Assembly (NCBI GenBank): GCA_002344075.1
Contig: DDTM01000019.1
Span: 1-32,269, forward strand
Direction of reading: 5' to 3'
Source: Bacteroidetes bacterium UBA2364
GTDB lineage: Bacteria; Bacteroidota; Rhodothermia; Rhodothermales; UBA2364
DNA: 32,269 bases
Below are positions 8,136 through 16,161 of this stretch, piece by piece. A model generated the notes under the pieces. The model was not told where the DNA came from. It searched no databases and worked only from the letters and a program-made list of their open reading frames with translations. The stretch's first letter is position 1. Each line of letters starts with the position of its first letter. The translations under genes and the position numbers were made by a program.

Positions 8136-9173
8136 ATGTTCGCCCGACGCGCACCCACAGACGAAAAAAAAACATCTCCCGAAGAACGGACGCTCAATAA
8201 AACCGACCGTCTATTTGCCCTCCTTATTCTGATTCAGGGCAAACCCAATATGACGACACGGCATTTGGCGGAACATTTTGGGGTGAGCCGAAGGACCATC
8301 TTTCGAGACCTACAAAGCCTTGAAAAATCAGGAGTTCCACTTACGTATGCCGAAGATTCGGGTGGGTACGAAATTTTAGAAGGCTACCAACTCCCTCCTT
8401 TGATGCTTACAGGACGCGAAGCGGCTGTTTTGTTACTTGGTACCAATTTTGTCAAACTACAAACAGATGCTTCCTTAAAAAAAGATGCCGACGAAGTGTC
8501 TGTTAAAATCAAGTCCATTTTGCCCCAAGGCATTCGGGATTATATAGACCGTGTATTGAACCGTACCGTCCTAGACCCCTATTGGCTAAATACCGTTACC
8601 AATGCCCGCGAAGATGATGCCGAAACAGGCAAGTGGGTACAAATTTCCGAAGCAATTGCACACCGAAATCCAATCTTTGTACGGTATCATGTGGCCAGCC
8701 GAGACGAAACTACCCGCCGCCGCATAGACCCACTGGGCCTTATTTATTACTCGGATCACTGGACCTTGGTGGGGTACTGCCACCTTCGCAAAGACATTCG
8801 GTCTTTTCGCTTAGACCAAATGCAAGAAGTTTTTACGATGAGTGAACGGTTTTCTACATATGCCGATTTTGACCTTCAAGCCTATCTGGAGGAAAAGGGC
8901 TTAGGACGACGAAGACGCATTGTCTTGCGATTCCATAAAAAAATATATTCTCATGCCCGACGCCGGATTCCCGCCCGGATAGAAGAGGAACGAACAGGCG
9001 AAACCGATAAAACCGTGACTTTTTACTTTGAAAACCTGGACTATATCGCCAATTGGTTGCTTCAGTTTGGAGCCAGTGTTCGGATAGTTGAGCCTCCAGA
9101 ACTTCGCGAGAAATTGGGCCAACTTCTGGGACAAATGCAAGATGTCCTGCAAGAATCGCCCCCCTTGACCTAA
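8136..9173 (+). CDS. HTH/WYL-domain transcriptional regulator (YafY-like)
   Basis: A 345-residue DNA-binding protein. Residues about 24-75 form an HTH_11 winged helix (NMTTRHLAEHFGVSRRTIFRDL) and residues 80-90 the linker (GYQLPPLMLT). Residues about 165-240 form a WYL domain (RIDPLGLIYYSDHWTLVGYC, SFRLDQM), in which the name motif reads WTL at 209-211. A C-terminal WCX-like extension follows. WYL domains sense ligands, often nucleic acids or small metabolites, and such regulators can control defence, DNA repair or metabolism. No defence gene is nearby. It is followed 16 bp later by a methyltransferase, probably in the same transcript. Confidence 0.88.
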   Translation: MFARRAPTDEKKTSPEERTLNKTDRLFALLILIQGKPNMTTRHLAEHFGVSRRTIFRDLQSLEKSGVPLTYAEDSGGYEILEGYQLPPLMLTGREAAVLLLGTNFVKLQTDASLKKDADEVSVKIKSILPQGIRDYIDRVLNRTVLDPYWLNTVTNAREDDAETGKWVQISEAIAHRNPIFVRYHVASRDETTRRRIDPLGLIYYSDHWTLVGYCHLRKDIRSFRLDQMQEVFTMSERFSTYADFDLQAYLEEKGLGRRRRIVLRFHKKIYSHARRRIPARIEEERTGETDKTVTFYFENLDYIANWLLQFGASVRIVEPPELREKLGQLLGQMQDVLQESPPLT

Positions 9174-9189
9174 ATACCCGCCGCTTTGT

Positions 9190-10032
9190 ATGTTTTATGA
9201 CCCGATAAAAGACCGAATGGGCGCGCTTTTTAGCCAACGCCCCATGCTCCAGCGCCTGTTCTATGCAGGATTGGATATGGTATTCCTCCGGACCTGGCAT
9301 GTGAAAAAACACATCCGACAAACCTTCGCACAATGGCCCGCCAATAAACCACTCCGAATCTTAGATGCCGGAACGGGTTTTGGACAATATGCATGGTTCT
9401 TGGTGCGAACTTTTCCACAAGCACAAATCTTGGCGGTGGATGTGAAAGACGATTATTTGGCCAATGCCAAACGCTTCATGAATAAAACGGCCCACGCCGA
9501 AAAAGTACGGTGGAAATGGGCTGACCTGACAGACTTTCACCCCGAAGAGCGGTTTGATTTTATCCTCTCGGTGGATGTCATGGAGCACATCGAGGACGAT
9601 GAGGCCGTTTTCAGAAACTTCGCTGCCGCACTGGATACGGGCGGGTGTGTCTTGATTAATACCCCCTCCGATATTGGCGGCTCTGATGCCGAGATCGAGG
9701 GCGAGAGTTTTATCAGCGAACACGTCCGCGATGGGTATAACCTTCAGGAGCTACACGATAAATTAAAACGCGCTGGATTAGAACCGTTCCGATCGGTTTA
9801 TACTTATGGTCGTTTTGGCTCGTTGGCATGGCGTTTACTCCTTAAATACCCTATGAAATTATTGGGCACGAGCCGTGTTTTCGCCGTGTTTTTGCCTGTT
9901 TATTACCTTGCTATACTGCCCATTGGCCTGATACTCAATGCGTTAGATGTCTCGACAAAAAACCTGCGTGGAACGGGAGTTTTGGTGCTAGCCCGTAAGA
10001 ACCGTTCAGGTGTACACGAAAAGGGATTTTAA
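9190..10032 (+). CDS. Class I SAM-dependent methyltransferase
   Basis: A 280-residue protein with a Rossmann-type SAM site. Motif I is RILDAGTGFGQYAW at about 56-69, motif II an acidic residue in ILAVDVKDDYL, and motif IV is DFILSVDVMEHIEDDEAVF. The C-terminal part carries a strongly hydrophobic stretch (about 230-260, including YYLAILPIGLIL), suggesting membrane association. The substrate is not evident; a lipid or isoprenoid acceptor is possible given the hydrophobic tail. It follows the WYL regulator by 16 bp. Confidence 0.82.
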   Translation: MFYDPIKDRMGALFSQRPMLQRLFYAGLDMVFLRTWHVKKHIRQTFAQWPANKPLRILDAGTGFGQYAWFLVRTFPQAQILAVDVKDDYLANAKRFMNKTAHAEKVRWKWADLTDFHPEERFDFILSVDVMEHIEDDEAVFRNFAAALDTGGCVLINTPSDIGGSDAEIEGESFISEHVRDGYNLQELHDKLKRAGLEPFRSVYTYGRFGSLAWRLLLKYPMKLLGTSRVFAVFLPVYYLAILPIGLILNALDVSTKNLRGTGVLVLARKNRSGVHEKGF

Positions 10033-10184
10033 AATCGTTCCGCATACAACTTGGCGGGTTCTTCACGGCCTTGGGTGTCTTTTTGGTAGATTTTTTGAAT
10101 GTATATAGTTATGACAAGGCCCGATAAGATGCCTAAATCATTGATGTGACAACTGCGGACCCTGCCAACTGATATTTGGTTCAT
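10029..10184 (-). CDS. Possible small single-helix membrane protein (51 residues)
   Basis: An ATG at 10184 opens a 51-codon frame ending at 10029. It overlaps the stop of the convergent methyltransferase gene by four bases and fills an otherwise empty 168-bp gap. The product has one hydrophobic segment (about 17-29, LGILSGLVITIYI) followed by a polar charged tail (QKDTQGREEPAKLYAERF), a layout seen in small respiratory-complex subunits. No family is recognised. The frame stays open further upstream into the peroxidase gene, which weakens the case that it is a discrete gene. Confidence 0.28.
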   Translation of the reverse strand: MNQISVGRVRSCHINDLGILSGLVITIYIQKIYQKDTQGREEPAKLYAERF

Positions 10185-10200
10185 CCCATTTTGTACTTCT

Positions 10201-11340
10201 ATGGCTACGCAACATACTGCTACACCCCTCATACGCCCTTGGGCAATGTGGTTGATTTTATTGATTGGGTTATGGGTTTCCTTGGCTTGGTTTTCCCCGA
10301 TTGCTTCTGATCCCACCCGTACTGCCCGAAACGAGGCTCGGTATATTTTAGGGAAATACTTGTTTTTTGAACGCCAACTCTCGGTGAGTGGGACCAAGTC
10401 TTGTGGTACCTGCCACGACCCTAACTTGGCTTTTGTGGATCGTTATCGCAGAGGCTTAGGCCTACATGCCGAGGTCTTATCCCGCAATACACCCACCCTT
10501 ATTAATGTGCGCTACTATAAAAATTTTAATTGGGCTAATCCGGATTTAGTCCGTCTGGAAAAACAATTTGAGCGCCCCCTCTTCAACCAACATCCCCCAG
10601 AAATGGCCATAGAACGATCGGATAGTGTTTTACAAGTACGGCTAAACAAATCGGAAGCCTATCGAGACTTGTTTGCCCGTGCCTTCCCAAAAGATTCAGA
10701 TCCAATGCGTTGGGACAATGTATTGCTTGCTATGGGCGTTTATGTCCGCACGCTCAATTCTTTTAACAGTCCTTACGACCGTTTTAAACGTGGCGAGAAA
10801 CGGGCCATGACTTCCGCAGCACGACGTGGCGAACGACTCTTTAACTCCGGAAGGCTGCAATGTGCAACTTGCCATCCCACACCATATTTCACCGACAACC
10901 GCCACGACGCCGTAACGGAGGGCTATCATAACATCGGACTGTATAATGTGGGTGGAAAAGGAGACTACCCCAATTATGACCAAGGACTATATGCGTTTAC
11001 CAAAAAGCCCGAAGACCGAGGACGCTTCAAAACCCCATCTTTGCGAAATGTGGAACTAACCCCACCTTATATGCACGATGGCAGCATCGAAACATTGGAA
11101 GAGGTTCTCTCCTTCTTTGAACAGGCCGGACGGAATGTCATCGCTGGGCCTTATGCCGGCGATGGACGGAATAATCCGCATAAAAGTGATAAAATAAAAC
11201 CTTTTACCCTAACCAATCGGGAGCGCGAAGACTTGTTGGCCTTCCTGCGTGCCCTCACAGACTCTACGGTCTTACGGAATCCCGATTTTTTGCGCCCGCC
11301 TGATATTTGGGAAGATCCACCCGCCACCGTAAAGTACTGA
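10201..11340 (+). CDS. Di-heme cytochrome c peroxidase / MauG family protein
   Basis: A 379-residue periplasmic c-type cytochrome. An N-terminal hydrophobic segment (about 15-31) acts as signal peptide or anchor. Two heme-binding CXXCH motifs are present: CGTCH at 68-72 and CATCH at 221-225. A conserved TPSLRNVELTPPYMHDGSIETLEEV block near 275-300 supplies the distal-ligand region, as in bacterial CcpA and MauG. Family members reduce peroxide or carry out oxidation of a partner protein (MauG modifies tryptophans in methylamine dehydrogenase). Which applies here cannot be read from the motifs. It heads a run of three exported genes (65 bp and 81 bp gaps). Confidence 0.9.
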   Translation: MATQHTATPLIRPWAMWLILLIGLWVSLAWFSPIASDPTRTARNEARYILGKYLFFERQLSVSGTKSCGTCHDPNLAFVDRYRRGLGLHAEVLSRNTPTLINVRYYKNFNWANPDLVRLEKQFERPLFNQHPPEMAIERSDSVLQVRLNKSEAYRDLFARAFPKDSDPMRWDNVLLAMGVYVRTLNSFNSPYDRFKRGEKRAMTSAARRGERLFNSGRLQCATCHPTPYFTDNRHDAVTEGYHNIGLYNVGGKGDYPNYDQGLYAFTKKPEDRGRFKTPSLRNVELTPPYMHDGSIETLEEVLSFFEQAGRNVIAGPYAGDGRNNPHKSDKIKPFTLTNREREDLLAFLRALTDSTVLRNPDFLRPPDIWEDPPATVKY

Positions 11341-11372
11341 ACGCCTTGATAAATCTGAATTTATTCTATCGT

Positions 11373-11410
11373 TTGAATCCATCTATTTGAATTGAATCCA
11401 TCTATATGAA
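11373..11410. repeat. 19-bp tandem duplication that supplies a start codon
   Basis: Two adjacent 19-base copies at 11373-11391 and 11392-11410 differ at one position. In copy one the sequence reads ...ctatttgaa and in copy two ...ctatatgaa; the changed base makes the ATG at 11406 that starts the next gene. It may be a slippage duplication affecting translation initiation. Confidence 0.8.
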
Positions 11411-13127
11411 ACCGTATCGTCTTCTTTTCCTTTCTGTTCTTGGAGTCTTTTGGGTATGCCAGACCGGACTTGCCCAACCTGCCGATTCAACACAGAACCA
11501 CCTACTACGGAAAGCCCAAGCAAAAATTACAGCCGCCATACAGGGTTCCGCTCCAGTAATTAAACTCGAAAACCTGACAGCACAGCAACAATTTGCACAA
11601 GATGTGGCCCTACAACACCCGTTTTTTAAGCAAAACTTGTTCGAGAAGGACACCAACAAACCGCTTCGTAACGAAATTTTTGGGATTTATCAGGCACGAC
11701 CGACCGATTTTCGCTCCGAACAAATTGCCGCTGCTTGTGCCTCTGGAGCTTGTTTCCGTGTAGAAATGTATAACTATCCACTCAATATTACGACGGTTGG
11801 CTTGGTGAATACGGCCAGCAATACCATGTTGGACGGTTATATGATGAACCAGACCCAACCCAATATTCCGGCATTTCTAAAAGATGTGGCCTTAGAAATT
11901 GCAGTCAATGCCCCTGAGGTGGCGGCGGCTTTGGGGTTTAAACCAAGCACCGACCAAGCTTTGATGTCCGACACCAAAACGGCACTCAACCAAACCCGTT
12001 GCGAGCGCTCCAAACACCTCTGTGTTGCTCCTACGTTTATAAAAGGAGATCGTGCACTCTGGGCTATCGTAAACCTGACGGAGATGAAATTGGTGGGTGT
12101 CCGGTGGACGAATGTAGGAACGCCTGGTCCTGCGCCAAAAATGACCGAACGCAAATTCCAAAATGAGGAAATCACCGAAAAATACTGCACCTTGCCGCTT
12201 TCCATCGAACGCAATGGCTGGAAGATGGATTATATCATCACCAGTTCCGACGGGCTTCAGGTCTCGAATGCCATATTTAAGGGTAAACCCGTTATAGACA
12301 GTGCCAAATTAGTGGATTGGCATGTGAGTTATTCCCAACCGGAAGGATTTGGATACAGCGATGCCATCGGTTGCCCCTACTTTAGCACAGCCGCCGTCAT
12401 TGCCATAGACCCGCCAGTCGTGAGTGATCTCATGGAAAACAACCAATCCGTCGGATTTACTATTGTGCAGGATTTCTTTAGTGAATTGTGGCCCCAAGCC
12501 TGCAACTACAAATATCAACAACGCTTCGAGTTTTATAACGATGGCCGTTTCCGTGTTGCTGCGGCTAATCATGGTCGTGGATGCGGTAATAACGGAACCT
12601 ATCGCCCGGTAACACGCATCGCATTCCCCGCCAAACCGTTTACCTTCTCCGAATGGCAGAATGGCAAGTGGACGACTTGGAAAACCGAAAAATGGCAACT
12701 CCAAAAACCTTCCACCACCTATACAAAAGAAGGATATCAGTACAAAATTCAAGACGCCACCGGAAATGGATTCTACATGACGGCAAACAATGGACAACTC
12801 TACGACCACAAAAGAAGTGATAATGCCTATGTCTTTGTAACCAAACGCAATCCAACAAAGGACGAAGGTGATTCGGACCTGATCACCATCGGACCTTGTT
12901 GCAATAGCGATTATCAACAGGGGCCAGAGAAGTTTATGTCGCCGCCAGAAGCCATCAGTAAAGCCCATTTGGTGATGTGGTATGTACCCCAGATCCGGAA
13001 CGACGACACACCAGGGCGCGAATTTTGCTGGGCAGAAAGCTACATCAATGAAGAAGGTGTGTATGCAACACGCACCTACCCGTGTCTTTCCGGCCCGCTC
13101 TTTGTACCGCTCGGTCTGAAGCCATAA
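11406..13127 (+). CDS. Exported cysteine-rich protein, distantly copper amine oxidase-like, metal site apparently lost
   Basis: A 573-residue protein with a signal peptide (LLFLSVLGVFWVCQTGLA, cleaved before QPAD). It has about a dozen cysteines in the mature part, so disulfides are likely. I do not recognise it with certainty. Several blocks resemble copper amine oxidases: an N-terminal region with LKDVALEIAVNAPEVAAALG (158-177), a block with DGLQVSNAIFKG (282-293) and IGCPYF (321-326), then CNYKY (366-370) followed by FEFYNDGRF. The last matches the N-Y-[DE]-Y quinone-cofactor motif and the W-x-F-x-x-D-G strand after it. HLVMWYVPQ (521-529) resembles the late VVWYT strand. The family's HxH copper ligands are not seen in the expected place (about 390-400), and the Ser/Thr three residues before the NY is Gln. 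It may be an inactive or repurposed relative. It lies between a di-heme peroxidase and another exported protein. Confidence 0.5.
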   Translation: MKPYRLLFLSVLGVFWVCQTGLAQPADSTQNHLLRKAQAKITAAIQGSAPVIKLENLTAQQQFAQDVALQHPFFKQNLFEKDTNKPLRNEIFGIYQARPTDFRSEQIAAACASGACFRVEMYNYPLNITTVGLVNTASNTMLDGYMMNQTQPNIPAFLKDVALEIAVNAPEVAAALGFKPSTDQALMSDTKTALNQTRCERSKHLCVAPTFIKGDRALWAIVNLTEMKLVGVRWTNVGTPGPAPKMTERKFQNEEITEKYCTLPLSIERNGWKMDYIITSSDGLQVSNAIFKGKPVIDSAKLVDWHVSYSQPEGFGYSDAIGCPYFSTAAVIAIDPPVVSDLMENNQSVGFTIVQDFFSELWPQACNYKYQQRFEFYNDGRFRVAAANHGRGCGNNGTYRPVTRIAFPAKPFTFSEWQNGKWTTWKTEKWQLQKPSTTYTKEGYQYKIQDATGNGFYMTANNGQLYDHKRSDNAYVFVTKRNPTKDEGDSDLITIGPCCNSDYQQGPEKFMSPPEAISKAHLVMWYVPQIRNDDTPGREFCWAESYINEEGVYATRTYPCLSGPLFVPLGLKP

Positions 13128-13208
13128 ATCTACAAGTGGCGCACACCGCAAACTTTATCAGAAAAACAATCCATCTGCAATAAAAACAGACACTTACACC
13201 TTAAATTC

Positions 13209-14171
13209 ATGAAGCATCTGCTGAACACCCTACTCGGAATTATGGGGATGATTGCTACCATAACGCCATTGCTTGCACAAGGAACGCAACCAGCCGCTTC
13301 TCCGGCAAAAGGGCAATCAGATTGCCGCCGCTCGCCTGCCTTCACCCGAAATACTAACATAGATCCACTACGATCAGCTTTCAGTACGTCTAATATGCAG
13401 TATGTAGGGTTAGTTTATACTGAAGTAAGTCTGCCAAACGCACCAACACCTCCCGACCCAAAGCAGAAACCCAATATCTACCAACATCCTTCTTGGAAGA
13501 CCGCTGGATACTTTGGCCCTATGATTATAGACCCAAGAGGAAATATCTTTCTGGCTCCTTTGCCATTTGTCAATCTCTACCGTAACAAACCCTCTAAACA
13601 AAATATGTTGTATCAGGTGAACCCTCTTTCGGCAGAACTCAAACCCTACTTCACCTTCCCAACCATCCACCAGCCGAATGAGCAAAACCCGTATGGCGTT
13701 TTGGGTATGGGCTACGATTGTGAAACCGGAATTATTTATGCCAGTTCGGTGCAAGGCTCTGATCGCACAAAGGAGCGAGGAAGGATTTATGCCCTTCAGA
13801 CAGGAGAAAAAAAAATTATTCTGGATGTGATTACAGACGTGGATGCCTTTGGCATTGGGGTGTTCACCTTTGAAGGCAAAAAGAGGATGATCTATGGCAA
13901 GGCCAGAACACCAGAAATTTTCATGGTGGAATTAGCGCCCGATGGGAGGTTTGCCGGAAAGCCGGAATTTGTCCTTACTCTCGAGGGGATTGGCGCACGA
14001 GGCGACGACCGTGCACGAAAAATTCGCATCGCCGAAAATGGGGATATTACGATAAATGGCGTGGAGTTTTACTTTAACCTCATTGCACCCTCCGAACGCC
14101 AAGAAACTCCTTATACCTTTCGGTACGATCCGACCCAGAAAACGTGGGTATTGATTAAAATTGGACACTAA
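13209..14171 (+). CDS. Exported protein, probable beta-propeller, function unknown
   Basis: A 320-residue protein with a signal peptide (KHLLNTLLGIMGMIATITPLLA, cleaved before QGTQ). The mature part has repeated strand-turn units of the propeller type: GPMIIDPRGNIFLAPLPF, MLYQVNPLSAELKPYF, GMGYDCETGIIYASS, GRIYALQTGEKKIILDVI and IFMVELAPDGRF. No single family is recognised. It is transcribed in the same direction 81 bp after the amine-oxidase-like gene, and an AT-rich 194-bp gap follows before the next gene. By position it is a likely partner of the two exported genes upstream. Confidence 0.5.
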   Translation: MKHLLNTLLGIMGMIATITPLLAQGTQPAASPAKGQSDCRRSPAFTRNTNIDPLRSAFSTSNMQYVGLVYTEVSLPNAPTPPDPKQKPNIYQHPSWKTAGYFGPMIIDPRGNIFLAPLPFVNLYRNKPSKQNMLYQVNPLSAELKPYFTFPTIHQPNEQNPYGVLGMGYDCETGIIYASSVQGSDRTKERGRIYALQTGEKKIILDVITDVDAFGIGVFTFEGKKRMIYGKARTPEIFMVELAPDGRFAGKPEFVLTLEGIGARGDDRARKIRIAENGDITINGVEFYFNLIAPSERQETPYTFRYDPTQKTWVLIKIGH

Positions 14172-14365
14172 ATAATTGTGCTATATTTAATATTTAGTTT
14201 ATCATATATAATGTATTATTGATCATTTTTGCATTCATTTTAAAAAAAGTTCAGAATTGCAACTTCAATACGACCACCTTTTTCACACCTGCTTTTAGAA
14301 TGCCAAACGTAGGCCTATAAATCCTTCGAATTCACAACCTCTTTTCATTTTGATTGAAGCCGCTC

Positions 14366-14992
14366 ATGTACAAGAACCCCAACGTTGACCTTTACTTTGA
14401 AGAAGGCTGTGGCCGATGCTCTTTGGTGGCCACCCCCGAATGCAAAGTCCATAAATGGCCACATGAGTTGGCGCTGTTACGTACCATTGCGCTCCATTGT
14501 GGTTTATCCGAAGAGCGCAAATGGGGTGTTCCTTGTTATACCCATCATGGGAAAAACATTGTCCTAATCAGTGCCCTCAAAGAGTATTGCGCATTGAGTT
14601 TCTTTAAAGGAGCACTCTTGCGTGATGAAGCTGGGATATTACAAAAACCTGGTGATCAGTCTCAGGCAGCCCGCATTATCCGATTCACCCATAAACAACA
14701 GATTTTGGCACAAGAAAATATACTAAAAGCCTATCTCTACGAAGCCATCGAGGTAGAAAAAGCAAACCTGAACGTGCAATTAAAACCCATCGAGGCATAC
14801 GACCTCCCGGAAGAATTACTAAGCCGATTTAAAACCTCTCCCGACTTAGAAGCCGCTTTCCGTGCCTTGACACCAGGCCGACAACGGGGCTATCTGATTT
14901 ATTTTTCGGCTCCGAAACAAACCAAAACCCGCGAAACAAGAATTGATAAATATCTTCATAAGATTCTCGAAGGTAAAGGAATGTTGGATTAA
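14366..14992 (+). CDS. YdeI/OmpD-associated family protein (DUF1801 + OmdA)
   Basis: A 208-residue cytoplasmic protein. The first part (about 35-125: LALLRTIALHCGLSEERKWGVPCYTHHGKNI, then LSFFKGALL) is a DUF1801/YdhG-like fold. The last 60 residues (DLPEELLSRFKTSPDLEAAFRALTPGRQRGY) are the OmdA domain with the typical ending rich in Lys, Arg and Thr. The biochemical role of the family is not established. ATG 14366 is chosen over a TTG four codons upstream. A 144-bp gap separates it from trpG. Confidence 0.8.
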   Translation: MYKNPNVDLYFEEGCGRCSLVATPECKVHKWPHELALLRTIALHCGLSEERKWGVPCYTHHGKNIVLISALKEYCALSFFKGALLRDEAGILQKPGDQSQAARIIRFTHKQQILAQENILKAYLYEAIEVEKANLNVQLKPIEAYDLPEELLSRFKTSPDLEAAFRALTPGRQRGYLIYFSAPKQTKTRETRIDKYLHKILEGKGMLD

Positions 14993-15136
14993 ACCCGATT
15001 TTAAGAGGGCCAACTTCTAAGGTTTGGGTAGCATCGTGTTCCTTCCTACTAAAGTCCATACCGAATTATAAAACGGAAGGGGTTCTGTGTTGTAGTTTGG
15101 GCTTGGGTTATCGCACCTTAAACCGACCTAATGTGT
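14993..15136. promoter_or_regulatory. Upstream region of the trp operon with an inverted repeat
   Basis: The gap before trpG should hold the trp operon promoter. The only structure seen is ccttcc at 15041-15046 with ggaagg at 15075-15080. No T-run follows, no leader peptide rich in Trp is apparent and no T-box pattern was recognised. Attenuation is therefore not supported. Confidence 0.25.
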
Positions 15137-15721
15137 ATGATTCTGTTTATTGACAACTACGATAGTTTTACCTACAATTTGGTACATTTGGTAGGCGCCA
15201 TTACTCCAGAGGTAAAGGTGATCCGAAACGACGAATGGACATTGGCGGATATTCAGGCATTCCAACCTTCGGGGATACTACTCTCGCCAGGGCCAGGCCG
15301 CCCCGAAGAGGCGGGTGTCATGCCAGAAGTGATCCACTCTTTAGCCGCAGAAGTTCCGATGTTGGGTGTTTGTTTAGGACATCAGGCGATCGGGCAGGCG
15401 TATGGAGGAACGGTGACCTACGCGAAAACCCTAATGCACGGCAAGACAAGCCCGGTCTTACACCAAAATGCGGGAGTTTTCCAAGGCGTTCCTAATCCAC
15501 TTACGGCCACCCGCTATCACTCCCTGGTGGTGGATCTGGAATCCTTGCCGGACTGTTTGGAGGTAACAGCATGGGTGGAAGATGGCACCATCATGGGCCT
15601 GCGCCACAAAACACACCCGGTAGAAGGGGTTCAGTTTCATCCGGAAAGCATTCTCACCCTGCAATCCGGCGGCGGTAGAATTATCGAAAACTGGGTGAGA
15701 AACATTCTGAAAACTGTATGA
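15137..15721 (+). CDS. trpG: Anthranilate synthase / aminodeoxychorismate synthase glutamine amidotransferase subunit
   Basis: A 194-residue class I glutamine amidotransferase that supplies ammonia from glutamine to the synthase subunit. The catalytic triad is visible: C79 in LGVCLGHQAIGQ, and H168 and E170 in GVQFHPES. The oxyanion block LLSPGPGRP is at 48-56. Starting at Met 15137 gives the family N-terminus MILFIDNYDSFTYN; an ATG two codons upstream (15131) is also possible. No trpE or pabB lies nearby, so it may serve either pathway; position in a trp operon favours tryptophan. Its stop overlaps the next start (ATGA), indicating translational coupling. Confidence 0.92.
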   Translation: MILFIDNYDSFTYNLVHLVGAITPEVKVIRNDEWTLADIQAFQPSGILLSPGPGRPEEAGVMPEVIHSLAAEVPMLGVCLGHQAIGQAYGGTVTYAKTLMHGKTSPVLHQNAGVFQGVPNPLTATRYHSLVVDLESLPDCLEVTAWVEDGTIMGLRHKTHPVEGVQFHPESILTLQSGGGRIIENWVRNILKTV

Positions 15722-16161
15722 GACTGGTTTGGTTTATCATTTTCGAATTAACCAGCTTTTTTGGATGCGCTGGCGATCCAGCAGGGCGTTATGGGACCTA
15801 TGAAGGGTATTATGGTGGTGGGTATCCGTCTTATTTTATCCCGAAGGACTTCCCTGATGAGCGTTGGATGGCCGACGCACCAGTATCCAACTCCTTTAAA
15901 CAGCGGTATCGCCAATTGGTAGAGGCCAGTACCCTACCAGAAGTACAGACCATGCGAAAAGAGAACCCGCAGCGGGCATCCGAGGACCTGATGATGCTCG
16001 GGTTTTCCGGCGGTTTTTTAGAGATGACATACCAAGGTATGCCGGGCCACAAACAAGAGGGTGGGTTTGGCTCCCGAAACACGTTCGATAGGGTATTTAC
16101 AGGAAAGCCTCTTAAAATGATCCGCATTGTTTTTCCTAAAAAGCACGAGAAATGGCCATAG
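15718..16161 (+). CDS. Small lipoprotein-like protein, first of a tandem paralogous pair
   Basis: A 147-residue protein with an N-terminal hydrophobic segment ending in a possible but poor lipobox (SFFGC, Cys 17). The mature part contains SYFIPKDFPDERW, then a helix-like stretch, then GGFLEMTYQGMPG and a closing KMIRIVFP strand. The next gene has the same order (SYFIPASFPEERW, GMWMEVIIRG, VRMVRP), so the two are paralogues. No known family is recognised. The start overlaps the trpG stop by four bases and the end overlaps the next gene by ten, so it is translated as part of the trp operon. Confidence 0.65.
   Translation: MRLVWFIIFELTSFFGCAGDPAGRYGTYEGYYGGGYPSYFIPKDFPDERWMADAPVSNSFKQRYRQLVEASTLPEVQTMRKENPQRASEDLMMLGFSGGFLEMTYQGMPGHKQEGGFGSRNTFDRVFTGKPLKMIRIVFPKKHEKWP

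Noticed and set aside
8136..10032. Defence island centred on the WYL regulator
   Set aside because: WYL proteins often regulate defence systems, but no nuclease, CRISPR, restriction or toxin gene is nearby; neighbours are a methyltransferase and a membrane protein.
12309..13151. 280-codon minus-strand open frame opposite the amine-oxidase-like gene
   Set aside because: The sense strand has a signal peptide, coherent domains and a natural gene end; the antisense product is Cys/His/Arg-rich without any recognisable family.
14993..15136. trp attenuator or T-box leader
   Set aside because: An inverted repeat exists, but there is no T-run, no Trp-rich leader peptide and no T-box signature, so attenuation cannot be claimed.
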